A DNA stretch of 64,000 nucleotides from Vandiemenella viatica (lineage: Eukaryota; Arthropoda; Insecta; Orthoptera; Morabidae), in the NCBI GenBank assembly GCA_031002005.1, contig CM061914.1:190110685-190174684 (forward strand). Reading direction: 5' to 3'. Shown here in pieces: positions 21,492 through 34,298 of the stretch. How positions within the stretch are numbered: the first letter of the stretch is position 1; each line of letters opens with the position of its first letter. Below the pieces are notes generated by a model. That model was not told where the DNA came from. It searched no databases and saw nothing but the letters and a program-made list of their open reading frames with translations. A program made the translations under genes and the position numbers.

Positions 21492-24400
21492 TTTAAGATT
21501 CCGATTTCTCAAGAAAAAATAAAAATAGTTTGCTTAACTCACTTTTCTGTTAGCCTCACAGATGGCGCTGTAATCGCGAAAAATGAATATTTGCATTTTT
21601 TGTGTATAATTTTAATTATTGTTTAAATAATTACATGTAATTTTCATTCTGTGAACATGGAACGTAATTTTAAAGGATAATGACGAAATTGATTTTTTAA
21701 ATGCTTTTTCTTACTTTTTTGCAGCCATGTCTACAGCAGGTGCTCAAAAAGGTGACCATTTATTTCCAGACATTTTCTGACACACTTCGAGCTGTTCAGG
21801 CATCATTTCTGCAAAGGGTAAGAAAATGTCTGGAAGTAAATGGTCACCTTTTTGAGCACCTGCTGTAGACATGGCTGCAAATAAGTAAGAAAAAGCATTT
21901 AAAAATCAATTTCGTCATTATCCTTTAAAATTACCTTCCATGTTTACAGAATGAAAATTACATGTAATTATTTAAACAATAATTAAAATTATACACAAAA
22001 AACGCGAATATTCATTTTTCGCGATTACAGCGCCATCTGTGGGTTTAACAGAAAGTGAGTTAAGCAAACTATTTTTATTTTTTCATGTGGAATCGGAATC
22101 TTCAAAAAAAAAATAGGGGTTCCCATTTAAAAGAATTAAGTTGACCTTGTTGTAACGACAACAGCGCCACCTGTGAAAAAACCAATATCACATAATTGTA
22201 GCCCCCTACTGTACGATTATTTTTTATATAGGTTATTGTTTGTTAAATTGCTTTCTTTCCGAAATATTTCCAGAAAACATATTAAATGCCCCACCCTGTA
22301 TATATACCTGTCTCGAATCGGGCGGTTCTTCTTTGGACCTTCTCTAATGCCTCCATTAACACCTTTTCATGGGGCCCCCATACAGAACAACAATATTCTA
22401 GGTGAGGACGCACTAGTGACTTGTATGCAATCGATTTAACTTTCGTTGTGCATCAACGTGCTCAATGGTTGGCTAGTAAATCTCCCCACCAGGTACAATG
22501 CTGGGGGGGGGGGGGGGAAGAGTAATGATCGAAACTGTACTGCGAAGATGGTCTGTCTGGAAGGGTGCATCTGGAGGTCTTCGAGTCGATCCTGGTATCG
22601 GTCGCAGCACCGTCGTTAATGCAGGTGGGAATGAACCAGCTTCGTCAAAGTTAGAATTGGGGATGGGTAAAACGGTAGGATCTCACGGGAAGTAATGCTC
22701 AAACATCACCGTCCTCTTGGCCTATTTAATTTGGTGCAATACAAATCATCGGTAGGCCTACGACGGGGCGACCGAGGTTCGCTCGGTATCTTTCGATTAC
22801 TGTTGGGCCCTCTTCACACTGCGCAATCCCAGGCGACGCGATGGATACTTGAGTATCTTGACAGTGTCTGGTAAATCACTTCCCATGTTGTGTAACAGGA
22901 AGGCACAAAAGCCTTCACTCGCAAGGGACGCGCATCATATGGTATCCTACCAGTCTTAAGCTGGTTTCCTATAGTCCATGGTTTCATAGGCCGCGTCATG
23001 CAGCCTAATGCAGCACTCGCCATAGCCTAGCGCTCCCCACCACGTTGACTGTAGTGGCAGCACGGAATTAGTCCTGTGAAGGTCACGGAGTATCCGAACA
23101 GTGTTGCAAATCAGCAAAAAAATCAACTTTCAGTAATGGGTGCGAAAAAAATTCTAAAACATAATACTTGACATGCGGAACAAGGTGATGTGCTTTATAA
23201 TTCCAAAAATTTGTGTGACTGTTTTAAAAAAAATAGTAATTTGTTTCCATGAAAATTAGAAATCAAAATACTTTTTCACTTCAACTGACAGAAAAAACAA
23301 TAAAAATAATAAGAAATAACTCAAAAAAAATTATGTGCCTTCCTGAAAGTTAACAGACTCATACCGAATACATTCTATTCATTAAATAGGGAAGCATGTG
23401 AATAAAAATTTAAAAAAATGTTACACGAAGCGCTTATTTGTTTCTACTGTGCAATGTAAAAAGTTGTCGCTGACTTACTTCCGTTTTATGTGTTTACGTA
23501 AAAACTTCCAGCGAGAAAGTTTCTAAGAAAATACTGAAATTGATTTTGGTAGCAGGCAAAGCCTCTTCAGACAACCCCTTTTGGATTGTTTCACAGTTTA
23601 TATTTGCGCGAATGATTGCGCGCAGCGCATGCTCCAGTACCGGCTGGTCGGTCGGTTCGTTTACGACTGAGAAACATATTCCCTGTCCTCCACAGAAAAG
23701 CTATTTTCAGCTTCTGTAAGAATTATTATTGTCATTGTACACAATGGACCATACATTACAAATTTCGCGAGAAAACTTCAAAAGCCAATTTATCAAATAT
23801 AAGGGACCGATTATACATAGAAATGACTGCCACAAATACCTCCATGTCAGTATTTATCGAAGTATTTTTTTTTTTTTTTTGCGTATATGTCATTGGTAAT
23901 ATTCCTTAAAAATACTTTAAAATATCTGCTACAATGATTTCAACTAGGTTTCCAATGCCCAGGCGACCTGCAGGTTCGCGAATATTACTTCTGTCTGTTA
24001 ATACACTAATTGCATGATTATGTTCCTGAACATCACCACCGTTAACATTACTCGAATAGGCCTTAAACTAAGGAAATAAAGCGACAGCGTGTAAAGATAC
24101 GCATGGACGACCGGCAAAAGCTAATGTGGCAATGGTGCGGGCAGGGGAGGCAGTGGAGACTACCTGACCTTGGCAGGTCTGATTTCATGACGCCGACTAT
24201 AGTGCCGTTTTAGCTACCGGGCGTTTGATGTTTACCGACTGGGCGACGGACAGACGCGCGCCACCGCTGCCAGCCCACTGTTACGGGCTGTGAGTAGTGA
24301 TGTTCCGATTCAAATAAATACGAGTAAGTACTCGACACTTTGTTTCTATACCGAGTACTTTTCGTATTCGAATAAATTCATTCAATACTTACTCGGTATC

Positions 24401-27400
24401 GGAAGTAAAGTACTTGTATCGAATCGAAAGTATCGAAACGTACCCGGTGTCAAATTCTAAGCGCATCAACCTTGCTGCGCTACTCAGTCGCGCCTGCGAA
24501 ATTAATTTCCCTCTGACTACAAGTTGGTAGCATTGAAAATCAAACAAAATCAATCTTAGAATAGGCAATCTAATCTCAAAGAGTTTGTTTTAGGTCCCTA
24601 TTTCATTGTACGATAATAAAGCTGTACTTGGCGCGCATTTCGCTATACCTGGCCAACGGTCGTCCCCGCGCAGCCCCACACAAAAACTAAAAGGAATTGT
24701 TCATAAGCAACTAAGTAGCCCTTGTGAATCGGAAGAAAAAGTTGCTTCAGCCAGCGTTTCACAGGAATGTCACTTCTGGAAACATCACAAAGAAAAAGAA
24801 AACGCTCCACAATGACAAACTCTCTACCTGTCAAACACTGTAATGCCTCTAAAATGAAATCCATTTACAGAATGGGAAAAAATGAAACTTATATTTCCTT
24901 GTCTGCTTAAATGTGCACAACAGTATCTCATTGTTGTAGCAACGTCAATATTGAGTGAATTTTTGTTTTCTAATGCGGGTGAAACAATGACAAACAAAAG
25001 AAACAAGCTGTCCCCAAAATATTTGGAAAAATTGCTTTTTTGGGAAAACTTCCAAAAGCTGACTTTCATTGTCTAAAAGTGTTAAAGCTATAATAAATAA
25101 TTATTTAAAGATAAGACAAAACCTTCAAAGTATGCTTACATGTGAGCTTTATTATAATTTAATAAATAAATTAAAAGTGTTATTTGTTTTTATTACACTA
25201 GGAAAATAAAATAAATAATTTAGCAAAATGTCACATATATTTTTATATTTCGACATTAATTAAAAAACTATCGATATGAGTAAGTATCGATACTTTTGCA
25301 GTACTCATATGACTAAGTATCGTAAGACAATTTGAGTACTACTCACTTGAGTAGGTATCGATACTTTGATGGTATCTGAACACCACTAGCCCTGGGAAAC
25401 CACCAACACGCGACCTGCAAGGAAGTCGGCCACCCGTCAAATATCTTGGGCGTCTTGCCAAACACGGCGGATGAGCACACGTTCAGAGTTAAGTTTGTGG
25501 TTGAAGTTGAAAAAAAAAGAGTACGTGTAATTAGTATTCAATAATTTTCTTTATCATTAAAATTATTAAAGCGGGTTTTAATTAACATTTGGCTTTAATA
25601 ATGTGCTGTGTAAGACTTTGACAATGCTACATTGTTACTTCTACTTATTGTCGGAGGTAGTGCGATATTGTTCAGTTCGAATTGTGGAGGGAACAAGCAG
25701 CCTTCACTGTATAGTTGGTATAAATAGTTGGTATAAATAGTCAGCAGGCAATAGTAATCAACTGCAAGAATTTTTGCAGTAAACAGTTAGATATAATGTA
25801 AAAGAATCAACGAACAGTTTAATGAAAGAAGAAGTAAAGTTTATTTTTTGTGAGATAACATTTCTACTGTATCAACCTGTCATTTGATCAAGAGATGCAG
25901 GAAGTTATAATTGAGAATTTTGAGAGAATTCTTTCTTCCTTTCTTGTCGGGCATACGAGGTGTAACTTTTTTAAATTTAATTTAATTGCAATGGAGCACA
26001 GGCTCCGGTGGCAATTTCCCTACACACCCAACTTCCTCTTATCCTACACTCACCTACATTTGCCCTCTACAAATTTTAACTTTAAATTCTTTGAATGTTT
26101 TCGGTAGGTTATTCATCATTCCACTTGGTAACTCATTCCAATCCCTGACACCCTTACCTAAAAAAGAAAATTTTCCCACACCCTTGTGTCTGAAATCGAG
26201 TGCCAGCTTGTGGTCATGGTCATCTTTTCCCTTCCATGAACTACTTTTCATACCTACTGCAATATCTTTCCATGCCTCACCGCCAGTATACGCCCTGTAC
26301 ACTCCCATTACCCTCCTCATCCTCCTCCTGTCTAACATCAAGAACACTAATTTAAATAATTAACGCCACTTTAAAAACCATACACGTTGCTGAAGTTGAG
26401 AAAAGAATACGTTTAATTAGTTTCTATAGTGCGTTCAGTTAACAGCGACGGCTCAAGGTTAGTTGCTCTATCTCCACTCTGCCGCCTTCACCTCTGCATC
26501 GGGAGGGGCAGAGTGCCCGCTGGCAATTTTTCCACTAGCGGGCCCGGAGACTGGTTTAGTTAGAGGGGTAGACAACGGGTGACGGGGGTGAGTTGACGAG
26601 AGGGGAAGGGGAACGTGACCTTCAGCCGCCAGTTGAAGGTGAACAGGGTATTGTAATAATTCCGACGCTTACCACTTCTAAAGATATATGGACAGAAAGC
26701 GTGGAAGAAAATGGCCCGAAATTTAATGTAAAGAAATGTGATTACATGGTAACAACCAGAAAGGAGGATAGGATAACCCAGGGAATTGTGATGGCAGGGG
26801 AACAACTAAAGAAGGTAAACAGGTTCAAGTACTTGGGGAGGGTATTAGAGGAATGTGGAGGAAATGATGGCGAGATAAGTGAAAGAGGAAGACAAGCAGA
26901 CATATTTCTAAGCAGCATTAGATACCTGATATGGAATAAAGATGTGCCACAGAGAAGCAAGAGTGTAATCTATCACACATATTATGTGCCTATCTTGACT
27001 TATGCTGCTGAAACATGGACAATGAAGAAGCGGGACATCAGCAGAGTACAAGCAAGCGAAATGAAGTTTTTAAGAGGTAGAATGGGTGTTACTTAAATGG
27101 ACAGAATAAGGAATGAAGTGATTAGATGCACCATAAAAGAGAAACACCTACAGGAAAGGGTAGAGAGGACCAGACTGAGATGGTATGGACATGTCAAGAG
27201 AATGGAGGTTCAGAGAATCCCAAGAAAAATCCACGAAATTAAGATGCGTGGTAAACGACCCAGAGGAAGACCAAGAAATGGATGGCTGAAAGGAGTGGAG
27301 GAGGGTGTACGGAAGAGAGGAGAGGACTGGAACAAAGTGGTGACAGAGAGGTGGTGGGATGAAAGAAGGAAATGGATAGGCTTGTGGATGTAGCAGACCC

Positions 27401-30400
27401 GGCCAGAGGCTGGAAACTGTTGAGGGTGATGGTGATGACCACTTTTAAAGACAGACCGCAGAGTCTTTATCGCTTCGCAGTATCCTCAGTGTGTGGTACT
27501 GGGCCCCTGTGGGCATCATACTCGCAGGCAACTCAAACTGACGATACTGTACTCTCAGTCGCGTCGCTTCGGAATTTCATAGGCGAGTAGGGCCTTAAAT
27601 GTTATTCTTGAAGGCTTCCTAGGCGTTTTGAAGTGTAAAGTTCGTTGTTCTGACGAAAGAAAAACGTAGCTAACATTGATTCGTATGATGCCTAATTTGG
27701 TAACAATTCATTGGTTAACAAAATAATTACATTGTTGCTATTGGATGCAGTGCTGAGGTACCAGCCAGCTTATAGGTACCTCAACATTGTTAAACTGATG
27801 GGGTCATTGAAACTGTTGACATAAAGTAAGCCCATAAGTAAGATGAAAGAGAGACTGTACAATTGTTGGCATAAAATAGGCAATAAGTAAAGTAAGAGGG
27901 GAACATTAGAAATGCAGACATAAACTAATTTAATCGGTAATATAAAATTTGCAAAACACATTAAAATTTGTGAAACATATTAAAATTTGTGAAACACACT
28001 ACGGTAATGAAAGAACGTAGGGTTTCTCGGTGATTCAGTTGCATAAAATCTTCTAGGGTTTTCCGCCGGGATAGCACGTGAGTTGCCTATCATATTTTTG
28101 CCATATATGTATGATCTTGAAATGACAACAAATTTTGTCTTAATGAATAAATTCAAATTTCTTTTAATGTGAACCCATTTCTTCTGTGTGATCCCCTGAG
28201 AATTGTCATGTGATGAGCCCATCATAAATATTATTTAATTAAAATAAATAACCTTTGCTACTTTAGCTAGCTGGCACCATACAAGGCGTTTTTCAAGTCG
28301 AAACTAATACCCCGGCAGAAGGGATATTACAAGTTGTTGACATAAACTATGGGAATGAGTAGGGTAAAATGGGACATCACAGGGAATCAGTAATTTAAAA
28401 CGGGGACATTACAATTGGCAATATAAAAAAAAGCGATCAGTAATATAAAAGAGGGATATTATCATTAATGACAAAAACTAAGATAATAAATGAAAGTAAA
28501 ATGGCCATATTACAATTGTCGACATGAACAAAGGGAATGAGTAATATAAAAGGGGGACATTATGATTATTTACAAAAAATAAGGTCATAAGTAAGGTAAA
28601 ATTGGGATATTGAAATGTATGACATAAATGAAGGTATGCAGTAATGTAAAACCGAATATTGCAACTGGTGACAGAAACTGAGGTGACTAGTAACGTAAAA
28701 AGATGACATTACAATTGTTGATATAAACAAAGATAATAAGTAAGGTAACATGGGGACATTACAATCGGTGACATAAACTAAGGCATTCACTAACGAAAAA
28801 ATTTGGACTTTACAATTGACTTGTAGACTAAGATAATCAGTAACATAAAAGACTCCACAATTGGCGACAAAGCCTAAGGTAATCGTTAAAGTAATAATAA
28901 TATTTAATTAACTTGTAATGGAGCGCACGCTCCTGTGGCAATCTCCCTACACACTCATCTTCCCCCTTACCTGTACCCACCTACATTTAACCTCTAAGAA
29001 TTTTAAACCCTTTCAACATTTTTGGTAAATTATTCATCATTTCTCTCGGTATCCCATTCCAATCCCTGACACCCCTATCAACAAAAAAAAAAAAAGATAC
29101 TCTTCCCCCACCCTTGTGCTTGAAATCGAGTGCCAGTTTGTGTTCATGGTCTTCTTTTCCCTTCCATGCATTACTTTTAATTCTTACACCAATATCTTTC
29201 CATGCCTCATCACCAGTATATGACCGAGCGTGGTGGTGTAAAGGATAGCGTTCTGGCCTAGCATTCGGGAGGACGGCGGTTCGAATCCCCGTCCGGGCAT
29301 CCAGATTTGGGTTTTCCATGGTTTCCCAAATCACTCCAGACAAATGCCGGGATGCTTCCTTAAAAAGGCCATGGCCGAATTCTTTCCCATTCCTTGACCC
29401 CCATCCTTTCCCGTCTCTAAAGACCTCGCTGTTAGAGAGACATTAAGTACATTAAAAAAAAACCGTATAAGCCTTGAACATTCCTATAACCCTCTTCACC
29501 CTCCTCCTGTCTTCCAATTAATCCCATTCCAGCTCTTTTATCATATCTGTTACTGATTTCCAGAAACAAATCTAGCAGCCCTTTTTTGCACCCTCTCCAA
29601 CTCCTGTATTTGATAGACAAACTGTGGGTCCCATACTACACTACCATATTCGAGCAATGGTCTGACCATACTGTTGTAACCCAGTTCCATTACTTTTCCC
29701 GTTCATCCCCTCATCACTCTCTCCAACAAGTGCATAATTTTGAAACCTTTTCCTACTACCTGTCGAATGCGTCCAGCCCAGTTAAGCTTGTTATCAGATG
29801 TAATGCCAAGATATAACAGGGGGAAATCAAAATTAGCGACATAAACTAAAATAATCTGTGACGTAACAGACACCTTTAAAAGGGCCAGGAAGTTACAGTG
29901 ACCAAGTTACGAAGAACCGGTTGCTTGCGCCATGTGTCAACCACCTGAGGAATCCCCACCACAGAGCAGTGAAAGCATTACCTGTATTTTGGCGCTGTAG
30001 GTGAACCTGCCTTGGATCTGAATCAGGCCCACGTCGTAGGATAAGTTGATGATATCTATCTGCGGGTGTGTGGAGTAGCCCTTCGCGCTGAAGATGACTC
30101 CGCCAGACATTATGTTGGATGACCCCGCCCGCACAGTAACCAGGACCACCTCCGGCATCATGAAGCAGTGCGCCGCCGTTATCACGAACTGCTCGCTAAT
30201 GATGGCTCCACTGCACTGGTAGCGGTTCTCATATTCCAGCGACACCTAAACAAAAACAAACATTTATTTCTGTGTTCAATCATCTGGATAAGTTACTCGC
30301 AATTTTGTGCTTTTAAACTGATTTATGAAGATTTTCAAATTTACTCGGTCGCCAAGTTTTACAAGGGGTGATCAAATGAAAAGGTACGAAACGACGTAAA

Positions 30401-33400
30401 AACGACGTAACAGTTAAATATTTGCATATTCCGCCATGGGAGAACGTAGCGAGATATCTCGGTATGCGATCAGAGTCTCTGACTGGGATCGGAGCATGCG
30501 CGGGCGCCCGCATGTGCAGTAGAGGGCAGAGGCTCTTATCAAAAGCGGCAGTCCGTATGAGGACAGGATGGCGTACAGGTGGGGGATGTGTACTGTGAGA
30601 CACTCCGACGCCTACGCAGGTCCATCGAGAACAAAAGACCGGGGCTACTCACGGAGGGTGTGGTTCTGCTCCACGATAACGCGCGTCCACACGTCTCCAG
30701 AGTCACACACATGGAACTGGCCAAGTTCAAGTGGGAGACGTTGGACCGTCCGCCCTACAGTCTGGACATGTCGCCCTGCGATTTCCATGTGTTTGGTCCA
30801 CTGAAGAAACACCTGAAAGGGAAGCGCTTCAACTCGGACGACGTACTCAAGGACGCTGTGAAGGATTGGGTCTCGTCAAGGTCACAGGAATTCTGGGAAC
30901 AAGGAATCCTGCGGCTTGTTCATCAGTGGGATCGTTGTGCTCAGGCCTATGGTATATATTTTGAATAAAATCTACATTTTTACCCACCGTGTCGTTTCGT
31001 ACCTTTTCATTTGATCACCCCTTGTATTTATTTAATTTTTTTTTTTCACTTGGTTACATGACCATGCAGCCAGTACAATATTATGGTTATTTCACATATT
31101 TGTTACACGGAACTACTAAAGCTGATAACTTTCACCTGATTCTATCTTACGGATCAATTTATAAATATTTCCAACTTGTAGATACCTTTAAGAATAAAAG
31201 ACACCATTAAGATACACACTTCGGAGCGTCCATAAACTAAGTGGTTTGGTCTGGGGGGGGGGGGGGAAGGGGTTGACTGGAAATCTGCAGTGGGATACGT
31301 GGGGAGCGATTTTCATAGCCAGCCCATGTAGCTTTTCATTCATATTATTTGTCACAGATAAAATGAGGTACAGAATACACAACAACATGTGGATATTTAT
31401 TATTTCCGTCATTTAATTATCTCCGTATGTAATTTACTAGTCTGATAAGATAAAACAGTACAAAATGTCTTCTGGTATCAATAGAGAAAAAAAGCTACTT
31501 GCTACATGGGGAGGTGGGGGGGGAGGGGTTTAGAGGCTAAAGTGACGTCGGGCTACGTGGGGGGAGGGGGGGCGGGTTACAGGAGGCTACAATGGAGCTA
31601 CGTGGTTTATGAACGCTCCCCTTGGAGTTGTAACAAAATAGTATGATGATTAGACATACTTTAAGTTACACACTTGAGTTAATTACAGTGTAGCATAATG
31701 ATAAAAGACACATTTAAGATGCACACTTGAGGTTATCATCAAATAGTATAAACATAAAAGACATATGTAAGACACACACTTGTAGTTATTATAAAAAAAA
31801 AAGTATACTGCAGACGGTAAATCTTACAACATGAGACTGCATTGCAAACATTTCGAAATGGTAACAGTATTTTGCGATTTGAGTACATTGTTTTTCACTC
31901 CAAGTGGTTTGTAATTCTACTAAAGTATGCCATTTTGTCTCTTCGACTTTCAAATGACATATAGCTTTATCAAACTAAGGACACCGTAACTGAAATGCCG
32001 ACTTGAATTTATTTCGTAGATGCACTTCTGGAAAATGTACATAAAACTTTCCACCAGACTTTGTATCCAAAGATTAAAGCACTCTGCAGTAAACAAATGA
32101 CGCGCCTTTCGTCTATGGGCGGGGGTCCCACAAACTTTTTACCCCGTCGACCCCTTGACAGGATATTTGCCTTCTTATCGACCCCCACAAGTAGTTAATA
32201 GAAACATTAAATCATTTTTGGGATTAGTGATGCTAAGCAATAAAGAGGCCTGCATAACAACTCAACGAAATAATTTTTAAAATCCACCCAATAAAATTAA
32301 CAGAAAAACGAGATACTTTCCACTATTATTACAGTCTCAAAAAATAGGAACAAAACTATGGATAGATGGAATAAAATTCAAATAAAGACCTACCAAAAAG
32401 AACAGCTGGTTGTTGCACTGTTTTAACTTCTCACATATTTCATCATTTACTTCACATGACTTCGCAAACAGACGAGAATTGAGAGGATGAGCTTTACTTT
32501 AATTTATTGACCTGATTTTTAGTAGAGCATTCCTATTTTCTTTCCTCTACAGTTTAATTGATTCTCTTTAGTATTAATCGACCCCCTTTCGACCCCTCTG
32601 TACTAATCGACCCCTGGAGATCTCTTATCGACCTCAAGGGGTCGGTATCGACCACTTTGGGGACCCCTAATGCACTGTTGCAAGCTGTTATCTGGAGTTT
32701 GTATAGTTGTCTCAGAATGTTCTGCAAAACAATAAAGACTTTCCTGCACCGCTAAAAATTATATTGACACTATAAAACATACAAAACAATTAATTATACA
32801 AAATTGTTTAAAATCGTAAAAAGTCATTTTTAAATGAAATTACGAAATGTTTACAAGCATTTTACAGCATTTTTATTATACTGAACATTCTTCAAAAGTC
32901 ACAACCTAGCTCAACACATATTAACTGGCACATTACGATGATTTAAAGTTGTTTTAACTGATATGTCACGCAATGTATTGTTTTTAATACAATTACAACA
33001 GGGTATTGATTGGAGAAGAAAGAAAAAAATTCAGGGATAACGGTCCTGTACCAGTTGCGTGATACTGGTGGCAATAGTAAACGTACAAAGGCTAAGGTGG
33101 TTTTCCAACATAGTGAGAACGGATGTGGATATCATCGAAGGATAATAGAAAGGAAGAAAGCACCCGGAGACCAGATTTTGGGTGCTTGATGCAATCAAGA
33201 AAGCCGCAAGAAAGACAGGCATTCCAGAGCAGGGTAGAAAGACAGAGCTCTTTAGAGAACCTATTGGATCGACTATGGTCCGTAGCGTTACTAAAGTGAG
33301 TTAGTATGATTGGTTCTTAGATCAATGACCTCCAAGATTAATTTACCACCCTTAAACCTTTTATTACTGGTGGTACTACGAAGCAGCACTCCCCACTCAC

Positions 33401-34247
33401 ATTATCACCATCATCAACCAGTTCAATCTTTAAAAGATGTCGCTTCTTAAGCCGCATTCCCACGATCCCTTCTAACGAAGGCGCCACGAGCCGGGACCTC
33501 ACTAGCCGAAGTGTAGGGACGACCGTGGGCCGCAGGTTAGTCCTAGCTTACCTCACCGCCACCTCCACACCACGTTGCCTAGTGTCGTTTGGCACAGAGC
33601 ACTTTACAGCAACAGAAGGGGTGCGCACCGCTGCTGCAAACCGATGGCAACAGCGCACCGCTACACACGCCTGTGATGTTTACCGACTCAGAGTGGGTAG
33701 CTGCGTCTCGTCTCCGCTAGCAGAGGCGTGTGGTCGAGTATTCGTCCCGTCCCGTCCCGTCCCGCCTCGCCTTCGTTACAAGGGATCGTGGGAACGCGCC
33801 TTTAGAGTTATGAGTTCAGGTAGAACTTGCGCAGTCTTCTCCAGGGGTGATCCTCTGCCAGTTAACTCCGACAACCCTGCGTATGTCCTCCTCCCATCGG
33901 TCTGGTGGTCTTCCTCTCGCTCTGTGGTGATCTCTTGGACTGGATTTGTCCATCTTTGGTCTTTTAACCAAGTAATATGGCGGGCTCACTGTACTTCAAG
34001 GAGGCTGCTTCTTCTCCAGGATGTCTTTGATCCCTGCGACTGATCCTAATGTAGGATGCTCTCTTTCTTAAAAGTACAGAAGAAGTCGTTTTGGCAACTG
34101 TAGAACTCAAACTTTGCAAGTATTTACTCCGTTCACGCGCCTGTCAGAAAAATATACCAAATCATGGGTATAGCACCACCTGACAATCGAAGGAAAACAG
34201 CTGCAGAGATGGAGAATATGAAACAGGAAACAGATCCCACACTAGTG

Positions 34248-34298
<51 letters not shown>

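Larger units (their letters stand above)
27790..29870. repeat. Decayed ~50-bp minisatellite, copy B
   Basis: As 860-2740, including the same interrupting LINE; clearest at 28325-28880. Confidence 0.75.
26932..33001. repeat. Segmental duplication, copy B
   Basis: Partner of 1-5688 (offset 26931 at the left end). It lies within the introns flanking SPH exon 3. The left similarity may extend further, because copy A is cut by the window edge. Confidence 0.9.

Noticed and set aside
29586..29816. 76-residue plus-strand ORF, also at 2455-2685
   Set aside because: Antisense of LINE family L1 RT codons (ERAQK…, LEYCSVVW).
33525..34043. 172-residue plus-strand ORF
   Set aside because: It runs across the Harbinger-like MITE and then antisense through a LINE tail.
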